Assembly (NCBI GenBank): GCA_946480845.1
Contig: CAMLLJ010000058.1
Location: forward strand, 1 to 13,442
Source: an uncultured Gemmatimonadota bacterium
GTDB taxonomy: Bacteria; Gemmatimonadota; Gemmatimonadetes; Gemmatimonadales; GWC2-71-9
DNA: 13,442 nucleotides
Direction of reading: 5' to 3'
The notes under the pieces were generated by a model. That model was given only the letters and a program-made list of their open reading frames with translations. It had not been told where the DNA came from and did no database searches. How positions within the stretch are numbered: the first letter of the stretch is position 1; each line of letters opens with the position of its first letter. A program made the translations under genes and the position numbers. Positions 1 through 5,614 of this stretch are shown here, piece by piece.

Positions 1-668
1 TCTTCCGCGGGCCCTCCATCAGCGCGTACACGATGGCAGGCATCACACCGGCCGCAGGCTCTGCCCGCCGGGTCGAGGTCGTAGCAGGTGCGGGTGACCG
101 AGAAGTCCACGGCCAGTGCGGTGCCCCGCTCGACGATCTCCCGTTTGGTCATGCGAAGGAGCGGGGCGTGGACGGTGAACCGGCCCCGCCCTTCGACGCC
201 GGCCTTCGTCGCGAGCCCCGCCAGCCGCTCGAACGCTTCGAGATACTCCGGACGGCAGTCGGGATAGCCGCTGTAGTCCACGGCGTTCGCGCCGATGTAG
301 ATGTCGAAGGCACCGAGCGTCTCGGCCCAGCCGAGCGCGGCGGCGAGGAAGATCGTATTGCGGGCGGGGACGTAGGTCGCCGGGATGCCGCGGCCGATCG
401 AGGCCGGCTCCCGGTCGAGGGGCACCGGGATGTCGGCCGTGAGCGCGGATCCGCCGATGGCGCGCAGGTCGATCGGCAGCTCGACGTGCCGCGCCGCGCC
501 GACCCGCCGCGCGACCTCGCGCGCCGCCTCGAGCTCGGCCGCGTGCCGCTGGCCATAGCGGATGCTCAGCGCGTTCACCTCGAAGCCGTCGGCCTTCGCG
601 ATCGCGGCCGACGTGGCCGAGTCCATGCCCCCCGAAAGCAGCACGACGGCGCGGCGCGGTGATGGCAT
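1..668 (-). CDS. queC: 7-cyano-7-deazaguanine synthase QueC (3' end cut by window edge)
   Basis: QueC converts 7-carboxy-7-deazaguanine, ammonia and ATP into preQ0 in the cytoplasm, for queuosine in tRNA or other deazaguanine products. Reading the minus strand from the ATG at 668 gives [19 protein letters not shown]: the PP-loop nucleotide-binding motif SGGxDS is at residues 12-17. Near the C-terminus C195, C205, C208 and C211 form the C-x9-C-x2-C-x2-C zinc site expected of QueC. 222 codons lie in the window with no stop, so only the last few residues of a usual protein of about 230 residues are missing. The gene is divergent from queE with 33 bp between the starts. No Shine-Dalgarno precedes the ATG; a TACCTT box lies 7 nt upstream. 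Family assignment is firm; the exact start is likely. Confidence 0.95.
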   Translation of the reverse strand, partial: MPSPRRAVVLLSGGMDSATSAAIAKADGFEVNALSIRYGQRHAAELEAAREVARRVGAARHVELPIDLRAIGGSALTADIPVPLDREPASIGRGIPATYVPARNTIFLAAALGWAETLGAFDIYIGANAVDYSGYPDCRPEYLEAFERLAGLATKAGVEGRGRFTVHAPLLRMTKREIVERGTALAVDFSVTRTCYDLDPAGRACGRCDACHRVRADGGPAE

Positions 669-701
669 GGAACGAAAGGTAAACCGGTTAGTTTTCACCG
701 G
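669..701. promoter_or_regulatory. 33-bp divergent promoter region between queC and queE
   Basis: On the minus strand TACCTT (681-676) ends 7 nt before the queC ATG. On the plus strand TAGTTT (689-694) ends 7 nt before the queE ATG. Both fit TANNNT -10 boxes of leaderless transcripts, and neither gene has a Shine-Dalgarno. Between the boxes sits the palindrome AACCGGTT (682-689), flanked by an imperfect GGTaAA/TTcACC repeat, a possible operator. No good -35 boxes are visible. Inference from pattern only. Confidence 0.45.
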
Positions 702-1337
702 ATGTCCTACGCGGTGAAGGAGATCTTCTACACCCTGCAGGGGGAGGGGGCGCAGGCGGGGCGCGCGGCCGTGTTCTGCCGGTTTGCCGGCTGCAACCTC
801 TGGACCGGCCGCGAGCAGGACCGCGCCACCGCCGTCTGCTCCTTCTGCGACACCGATTTCGTCGGTGTCGATGGCGACGGCGGCGGCCGCTTCGGCTCGG
901 CGGAGGCGCTCGCGGACGCGGTAGCCGCGGCCTGGCCCGAGGCCGCCGGCGGCCGCCCCTACGTGGTCTGCACCGGCGGGGAGCCGCTGCTGCAGCTCGA
1001 CGCGGCCGCGGTGTCCGCGCTCAAGGCGCGCGGCTTCGAGGTGGCGGTCGAGACCAACGGGACGCAGGCCCCCCCGCCGGGGCTCGACTGGGTCTGCGTG
1101 AGCCCGAAGGCCGGCGCGGGGCTCAGCCTCTGTGCCGGAAACGAGCTCAAGCTCGTCTTCCCCCAGGCGGGCGCGGAGCCCGGACGGTTCGAGTCGCTGG
1201 CCTTCGAGCACTTCTTCCTGCAGCCGATGGATGGGCCGCTCGTGGAGCGGCACACCCGCGAGGCGCTGGCCTACTGCCTCGCCAATCCGCGCTGGAGACT
1301 GAGCCTGCAGACGCATAAGTTGCTCGGCATCCGGTGA
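702..1337 (+). CDS. queE: 7-carboxy-7-deazaguanine synthase QueE (radical SAM)
   Basis: QueE is a radical SAM enzyme that contracts 6-carboxytetrahydropterin to 7-carboxy-7-deazaguanine, the substrate of QueC. The 211-residue protein has the family's substrate-loop start (YTLQGEG, 10-16) and the iron-sulfur motif in its expanded form C31-x14-C46-x2-C49, rather than the usual Cx3Cx2C; this expanded form is known in one QueE subgroup. GGEP at 92-95 is the SAM-binding element, and the C-terminus [11 protein letters not shown] is typical. Length is normal. The ATG at 702 matches the family N-terminus; there is no Shine-Dalgarno, and TAGTTT 7 nt upstream suggests leaderless transcription. The stop overlaps the GTG start of the next gene. 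Confidence 0.95.
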   Translation: MSYAVKEIFYTLQGEGAQAGRAAVFCRFAGCNLWTGREQDRATAVCSFCDTDFVGVDGDGGGRFGSAEALADAVAAAWPEAAGGRPYVVCTGGEPLLQLDAAAVSALKARGFEVAVETNGTQAPPPGLDWVCVSPKAGAGLSLCAGNELKLVFPQAGAEPGRFESLAFEHFFLQPMDGPLVERHTREALAYCLANPRWRLSLQTHKLLGIR

Positions 1338-1984
1338 CCGTTCCCGACCCTCGCCACCCGGCCCGCATGCCCGGCTATTCCGATCGTGTCAGCCACGCCT
1401 TCGCCTTTTCCGCCAAGTACTACGGCCTGCGCCCGCCCGCGACGAGCGCGATGGCGTACCTCGCGCACCCGGCCAACGTCGCCGTGATCCTCGCCCGGTA
1501 CGCCTGCGACGAGGTGACCGTGGTGGCGGGCATCCTCCATCACGCGCTCGAGGAGGCCGACGGGGCCGGCCGCGCGGAGCTGGCGGAGAAGATCCGCGAC
1601 AAGTTCGGCCCGGTGGTGCTGGGCGTGGCGATGGACGCGCTGGAGCCGCGCTTCGACGCGAAGGGCGACGAGCGACCCTGGCGGGCGTGCAAGCACGACT
1701 TCCTCGCCCATCTCGCCGAAGCGGAGCCGCGCGCGCTGGACATCTGCACGGCGGAGGAGATCCAGTCGTGCGGCAACACGATGACGTCGCTCCGCCGCCT
1801 GGGCACCGAGTACGTGCGCACCGTCTCGCGCGCGACGTCGGACCAGACCGTCTGGTGGTACCGCTCGATGCTGGAAGTGCTGGACGCGCGCCGCGACTGG
1901 CCCAGCCGCCACATGCTCGACGAGCTGCGGCCGATGTGCGCGCAGCTGGTGCGGAGCCTGCGCAGTACCGGAGAGAGCCGATGA
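1334..1984 (+). CDS. RelA/SpoT-type HD-domain protein with altered metal motif
   Basis: This 216-residue protein resembles the (p)ppGpp hydrolase (MESH1/SpoT) HD fold: AFAFSAKYY (22-30), HP at 45-46 in [12 protein letters not shown], then [11 protein letters not shown] (66-76), where hydrolases have LLHDVVEDT. The HD pair is thus H69-H70, with the metal-binding Asp replaced by His. The later segment that reads LADRLHNM in hydrolases appears as [14 protein letters not shown] (137-150), with its Asp replaced too. No synthetase or ACT/TGS domain follows. It may be a divergent phosphohydrolase or a non-catalytic relative; the substrate is unknown. The GTG at 1334 overlaps the queE stop (GTGA) and suggests translational coupling; an ATG at 1367 (residue 12) is the alternative start. 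The stop overlaps the next ATG (ATGA). Confidence 0.75.
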   Translation: MTVPDPRHPARMPGYSDRVSHAFAFSAKYYGLRPPATSAMAYLAHPANVAVILARYACDEVTVVAGILHHALEEADGAGRAELAEKIRDKFGPVVLGVAMDALEPRFDAKGDERPWRACKHDFLAHLAEAEPRALDICTAEEIQSCGNTMTSLRRLGTEYVRTVSRATSDQTVWWYRSMLEVLDARRDWPSRHMLDELRPMCAQLVRSLRSTGESR

Positions 1985-3531
1985 CGAGGAGGAGTCCGAC
2001 GATGGGAACGACGGCGGGATCGGTGGCGAGGCGCGCGGCGCTGTTCCTCGCGCTCGCGGGCGGCGGGCTCTGGGCGTGCGGGCTCCCCCCCGCCCCGCCG
2101 CCGACCAACCCGATGCGCTTCCTGCTGATCAACGACGTCTACGTGCTCGACACGCTGGCGGACGGGAGCGGCGGCCTGGCCCGGGCGGCCACGGTCCGGA
2201 AGCGCATCGCCGCCGAGGGCCCGACCCTCTTCGTGCTCGCCGGGGACGTGCTCTCCCCGAGCCTGCTGAGCAAGTACTACTCCGGCAAGCAGATGATCGA
2301 GGGCCTGAACGCCGCGAAGCTCGACTACGCCACGTTCGGCAACCACGAGTTCGAGCTCGCCCGCGACACGCTGGTGGCCCGCATCGGCGCCTCGTCGTTC
2401 AAGTGGCTCTCCGCCAACTGCACCGAGGCCTCGGGCGCACCGTTCCCCGGCGTGCTCGCCTGGGACACCGTCCGCTCGCGCGACCGGCTCATCGGCATCT
2501 TCGGGCTGACGCTCCAGGGCAGCTACCGGAGCTACGTGCGCTGCGCCGATCCCGACAGTGCGGCGAAGGCCGCCATCGACACGCTGGGCAAGCTGGGCGC
2601 CGAGTACATCGTGGGCCTCACCCACCAGTCCATCGCCGCGGACCGCGCACTCATGCGCCGGGAGCCGGCGCTTCAGCTCATCCTCGGCGGGCACGAGCAC
2701 GAGGCGAGCTCCGAGGTCATCGACGGGCGCCACATCCTCAAGGCCGACGCCAACTCGCGCTCGGCGCAGTTCGCGACCGTCTGGGGCGGGCCTGGCGCCT
2801 GGCGGAGCGCCGTCCGGCTGCTGCAGCTCGACGGGGCCATCGCCCCCGACACCGCCGTCGCGCGGGTCACCGCGGCCTGGAACGACAGTCTCAGCCGGCG
2901 CCTCGGCCCGATGTCGGTCATCGGCACCGCGCCCGAGCCCGTCGATGCACGGGATGCCGTCTCCCGGCGCGAGGAGAGCCCGATCGGGCGCCTGGTCACC
3001 GACGCCATGCGCCTCGGCACCGGCGCGGACGTGGCGCTGCTCAACGCCGGGACCCTCCGCCTCGACGACGTGATCCCTGCAGGACCGGTGACCAACTACA
3101 CGCTGGAATCGCTGTTCCTCTTCCCGGATGAGGCCCGCGTCGTGGTCTTCCCGATGTCCGGGTCGCGGCTCCGCGAAGTGCTCGAGCAGGGAGTGTCGGA
3201 GCAGAGCGTCGGGACCGGCGCGTTCCTGCAGGTCTCTGGCGTGTCCTTCAGCTACGATCCGTCCCGGCCGTCAGGTTCCCGGATCTCGGGCGAAATCCGG
3301 CGGGAGAACGGCATGCCGCTCCGTCCGGCGGACGTCGTGCGAGTGGCCCTCAACGTCTTCCCGGCATGTGAAGGTGGGGACGGGTATCAGATCGGCGAGG
3401 CCGCGCCGGCTTGCGCCGAGCGGCAATCGGGGCCGCGCGCGGCCGACCTGCTGGTGGGGCACGTCCGGGACCGGCTGGGGGGCCGCATGACGGTGCCGGC
3501 GGCGGGCCGGATCGTGCGGCAATCGCCGTAA
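1981..3531 (+). CDS. Exported lipoprotein 5'-nucleotidase / metallophosphatase
   Basis: A bifunctional 5'-nucleotidase-family (UshA/YfkN-like) enzyme, 516 residues, expected to hydrolyse nucleotides or related phosphate esters outside the inner membrane. The N-terminus has a basic stretch, a hydrophobic helix (about 19-31) and a lipobox-like LWAC with C33, followed by a Pro-rich linker. Metallophosphatase motifs follow: NDVY (51-54), GD (88-89), GNHEFE (120-125), TH (214-215) and GGHEH (236-240). The usual DxH of motif 1 is DVY, as I recall for an NDVY subgroup. The C-terminal substrate domain has SPIGRLVTDA, NAGTLR and GGDGY (465-469). ATG 1981 overlaps the preceding stop and has GGAGAG 5 nt upstream. 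ATG 2002 (residue 8) has the stronger AGGAGG 9 nt upstream and would keep the signal peptide, so the start is uncertain. Confidence 0.88.
   Translation: MTRRSPTMGTTAGSVARRAALFLALAGGGLWACGLPPAPPPTNPMRFLLINDVYVLDTLADGSGGLARAATVRKRIAAEGPTLFVLAGDVLSPSLLSKYYSGKQMIEGLNAAKLDYATFGNHEFELARDTLVARIGASSFKWLSANCTEASGAPFPGVLAWDTVRSRDRLIGIFGLTLQGSYRSYVRCADPDSAAKAAIDTLGKLGAEYIVGLTHQSIAADRALMRREPALQLILGGHEHEASSEVIDGRHILKADANSRSAQFATVWGGPGAWRSAVRLLQLDGAIAPDTAVARVTAAWNDSLSRRLGPMSVIGTAPEPVDARDAVSRREESPIGRLVTDAMRLGTGADVALLNAGTLRLDDVIPAGPVTNYTLESLFLFPDEARVVVFPMSGSRLREVLEQGVSEQSVGTGAFLQVSGVSFSYDPSRPSGSRISGEIRRENGMPLRPADVVRVALNVFPACEGGDGYQIGEAAPACAERQSGPRAADLLVGHVRDRLGGRMTVPAAGRIVRQSP
1987..1992 (+). promoter_or_regulatory. 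Shine-Dalgarno AGGAGG pointing to an internal start at 2002
   Basis: AGGAGG lies 9 nt before the in-frame ATG at 2002 and is the best ribosome-binding site in the left part of the window. It sits inside the coding sequence if translation starts at 1981. Either start gives the same mature lipoprotein after cleavage at C33. Confidence 0.5.
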
Positions 3532-3541
3532 AAAACACAAA

Positions 3542-3568
3542 TCCCGGTGGGCGTCTGCCCATCCGGGA
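3542..3568. terminator. Hairpin after the nucleotidase gene; T-tract only on the minus strand
   Basis: TCCCGG-TGGGC (3542-3552) pairs with GCCCA-t-CCGGGA (3557-3568) across a GTCT loop, with a single bulged T. It lies 10 nt after the nucleotidase stop. On the plus strand it is followed by AAAGG, not a T-run, so it would be a poor Rho-independent terminator there. On the minus strand it is followed by TTTGTGTTTTTT, which is a good terminator shape for transcripts coming from the right. The hairpin is clearly visible; its direction of action is inferred. Confidence 0.5.
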
Positions 3569-3656
3569 AAGGTTGGTCTTAGCACATTTTATTCACCCAG
3601 GCGGCAAGACCCAAAATCCCTGGGGCCCCGAGGGGCTATGTCTGGGCATAAGTATA
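3569..3656 (+). other. Structured part of the intergenic region before the diguanylate cyclase
   Basis: No convincing gene. Several inverted repeats: GGTCTT (3575-3580) with AAGACC (3606-3611), extendable to TTGG/CCCAA with one bulge; CCCAGGC (3596-3602) with the segment ending CTGGG (3640-3646); and a GCCC/GGGC hairpin with CGAG loop (3625-3636) inside the latter. The first two interleave and so are mutually exclusive or tertiary. The stretch 3579-3617 is clearly more AT-rich than the flanking genes. It could be a structured 5' leader or a protein-binding region. Confidence 0.35.
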
Positions 3657-3693
3657 CCCTTGACAGCGAGTTGACGCAAGGGGTCACTCGCTG
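3657..3693. promoter_or_regulatory. Two interleaved inverted repeats upstream of the diguanylate cyclase
   Basis: CCCTTG (3657-3662) is the exact reverse complement of CAAGGG (3677-3682). CAGCGAGT (3664-3671) is the exact reverse complement of ACTCGCTG (3686-3693). The arms alternate a-b-a'-b', which in RNA is the topology of an H-type pseudoknot and in DNA could be overlapping operators. The same stretch holds TTGACA (3660-3665) and TTGACG (3671-3676), a direct repeat with an 11-bp period. The repeats are seen; the role is inferred. Confidence 0.4.
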
Positions 3694-3710
3694 GCGGGCA
3701 TGTTTTTCGC

Positions 3711-3716
3711 TATAAT
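3711..3716 (+). promoter_or_regulatory. Consensus -10 box TATAAT, 7 nt before ATG 3724
   Basis: A perfect TATAAT is followed by 7 nt and then ATG, so the transcript would begin at or next to the start codon (leaderless). A TTGACA-like -35 is not found at 16-18 bp spacing (TCGCTG at 17 bp); the arm ACTCGCTG of the upstream inverted repeat covers that position, which would suit activator-dependent control. Confidence 0.5.
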
Positions 3717-3723
3717 TGGCTCC

Positions 3724-5058
3724 ATGGCACTGCCTTCCGCCGTATCGCTGGCCGCCATCCCGAGCGCATTCGCCGCCGCCTGCCGCCTCTCCCGCACTGA
3801 TGGGGAGCTCTTCGAGCGCTGCCGGTCTGTCCTGGTCCGCCGCTTCAACAGCGAGCAGATCTGGTTCACCGTGACCACGCCGACGGGCATCCTGCCGCGC
3901 GTGGGCGCGGCGGAGGGGTTCGAGCGTGCCATGCATGTGGCCCGGCTGGCCACCGGGGAGACCGAGGTCGTGATCTCGGCGGACGAGGCCGTGGCCGCGG
4001 AGATGCGCGGGGTGGCCATGTCGCTGGCCCTCGGCCTCACGGTGGTGCTCGAGCTGCGCAGCATCCTGCTCGACCGCCAGGCCCAGCTCGACGACGCCGT
4101 CTTCCAGCTCCGGGCGCTCCGGCAGGTGGCCCGGCTGCTCTCCTCGGTGCACTCGACCGAAGAGACCGAGCAGCTGATCCTCGACTTCATGGCCGAGGTC
4201 TTCTTCGCCTGGTGGGCCTGCCTCTATCGCCCCGAGGGGGACGCCTACCTCCCCAAGGTGTGCCGGTCGGCCAACGAGCGGCGCGCGCCCGAGCCGCTCC
4301 CGCGGGCACCGCTCGACGAGGCGCTGCCGCCCGGCAGCGCCGCCACCGGCGCCGATGACGCGAACGTGGCCCGGCACGCCGGCGAAGGCGCCCAGCTGGT
4401 GGTGCCGCTCGACGCAGGTGCCGAGCGGATGGCGGTGCTGGTGCTCGGCCCCCGCATCAGCGAGAAGCCATACGGCCGCGCCGAGCACGAGCTGGCCGGC
4501 ACGCTCTCCTTCGCGGCGGCGATCGCGCTCAAGAACTCCGAGCTGGTCGAGCAGCTCCACAGCGCGGCCACCACCGATGAGCTCACCGGCCTCTACAACC
4601 GGCGCGCCCTCGAGGACCGGCTGTCGGCGGAGATCTCGCGGAGCCTCCGGCACCAGCTGCACACCAGCATCCTGATGATCGACCTGGACCGCTTCAAGAT
4701 CATCAACGACACGATGGGCCATGCTGCCGGCGACCGGCTCCTGGTGCTGGTGGGCGGCATCCTGCGCCAGCAGTGCCGCGCGCTCGATGTGGTGGGCCGC
4801 CTCGGCGGCGACGAGTTCCTGGTCATTCTGCCGATGACGACGCCGGACGAGGCCCGCATCTACGTGAAGCGCGTCGAGGAAAGCATGGCCGCGCTGTCGG
4901 CCTCCCACCCCGAATTCGGCAACTCGACCCTCAGCATCGGGATCGCCGAATCGCCGCGGCACGGCACGACCGTGAGCAGCCTGCTCGCGGCCGCGGACAA
5001 CGCGCTGTATCGCGCCAAGCGCGGCGGCCGCAACGCCGTCGAGGTGGCCGACGGCTGA
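3724..5058 (+). CDS. Diguanylate cyclase, cytoplasmic, GAF-like sensor plus GGDEF
   Basis: A diguanylate cyclase that joins two GTP into c-di-GMP; 444 residues from this start. Layout: an N-terminal region of about 100 residues of unknown fold (perhaps a degenerate GAF), a helical linker (about 100-140), a GAF-like domain (about 130-275), then GGDEF (about 284-442) beginning TDELTGLYNRR. The catalytic GGDEF is intact at 361-365, and DLDRFKIIND and GHAAGDRLL (metal and GTP binding) are present. The inhibitory I-site RALD (352-355) is exactly five residues before GGDEF, so product feedback is expected. No membrane segment or signal peptide. ATG 3724 is chosen because TATAAT lies 7 nt upstream; an in-frame ATG at 3700 would add eight residues. 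Neither has a Shine-Dalgarno. Next gene starts 7 bp after the stop. Confidence 0.93.
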   Translation: MALPSAVSLAAIPSAFAAACRLSRTDGELFERCRSVLVRRFNSEQIWFTVTTPTGILPRVGAAEGFERAMHVARLATGETEVVISADEAVAAEMRGVAMSLALGLTVVLELRSILLDRQAQLDDAVFQLRALRQVARLLSSVHSTEETEQLILDFMAEVFFAWWACLYRPEGDAYLPKVCRSANERRAPEPLPRAPLDEALPPGSAATGADDANVARHAGEGAQLVVPLDAGAERMAVLVLGPRISEKPYGRAEHELAGTLSFAAAIALKNSELVEQLHSAATTDELTGLYNRRALEDRLSAEISRSLRHQLHTSILMIDLDRFKIINDTMGHAAGDRLLVLVGGILRQQCRALDVVGRLGGDEFLVILPMTTPDEARIYVKRVEESMAALSASHPEFGNSTLSIGIAESPRHGTTVSSLLAAADNALYRAKRGGRNAVEVADG

Positions 5059-5065
5059 CGTCCCG

Positions 5066-5614
5066 ATGGGCGATCCTGAATTCATCCTGCTCGGCGACGC
5101 CGTCTGGCTGGACTTCGTCAATACCGGACGGGGTCGCGGCCGGTCCGGCGACCGGCTCACCGACGCGGCCGCGTATCACCGGTGGGCCAAGGCCTCCCGC
5201 CTCCGCTCCGACGCCGACTCGGTGGAGTATGCCGAGGTGCGGCGCTTCCGTTCCCGCCTGCTCCGGCTCGCCGAGGCACTCGCCGCCGGAATGCCGGTGC
5301 CCACCGCCAGCATCACGATGATCAACCGGCTGCTGCACGAGGCCCGGGGGCGGCAGCAGCTGGTGCGCGAATCGGGCACCTGGCGTCTCGCCTTCTCGCC
5401 GGACGCCACCCTGCCCGCCCTCGCCGCCGTGGCCCACTCGGCGGCCGTGGCCCTGGCCGATCCGGTGGCCCGGGTGCGCCAGTGCGCCGGGCGCGAGTGC
5501 ACGCTCTACTTCAGCCACGGCGCCACCGACGCCGGCCAGGGCCGGCGCTGGTGCGCCGAAGCCGAGTGCGGGCGCGCGGGATGGGTCGAGCGGCGGCGCG
5601 GGGCGCTCCGGTGA
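5066..5614 (+). CDS. CGNR zinc-finger / ABATE-domain protein (putative regulator)
   Basis: A 182-residue protein of the ABATE-CGNR family, generally described as stress-linked putative transcription regulators. The N-terminal ABATE domain shows the typical WLDFVNT (14-20). The C-terminal zinc finger keeps all four cysteines: C140-x4-C145-x17-C163-x4-C168, with RRWC before the third pair. The name-giving CGNR is C168-G-R-A here, so the Asn-Arg is lost. A basic tail (VERRRGALR) follows. The ATG is 7 bp after the cyclase stop with no Shine-Dalgarno, implying co-transcription and coupling; its TGA overlaps the GTG of the kinase gene. Whether it binds DNA is not known from the sequence. Family call is good; function is inferred. 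Confidence 0.85.
   Translation: MGDPEFILLGDAVWLDFVNTGRGRGRSGDRLTDAAAYHRWAKASRLRSDADSVEYAEVRRFRSRLLRLAEALAAGMPVPTASITMINRLLHEARGRQQLVRESGTWRLAFSPDATLPALAAVAHSAAVALADPVARVRQCAGRECTLYFSHGATDAGQGRRWCAEAECGRAGWVERRRGALR

Noticed and set aside
33..662. 209-residue plus-strand frame at the left edge
   Set aside because: Antisense shadow of queC, which has the PP-loop and zinc cysteines on the other strand.
669..701. preQ1 riboswitch upstream of queE or queC
   Set aside because: The 33-bp gap is too short for a leader, and no A-rich preQ1 aptamer tail is present.
3673..3681. GACGCAAGG resembling part of the class I c-di-GMP riboswitch core
   Set aside because: The rest of the riboswitch (GNRA tetraloop, receptor, P1a/P1b stems) is not found around it; the match is too short.
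3589..5160. 523-residue open frame on the minus strand over the diguanylate cyclase
   Set aside because: Low-complexity, no recognisable domain, opposite a clear GGDEF gene.
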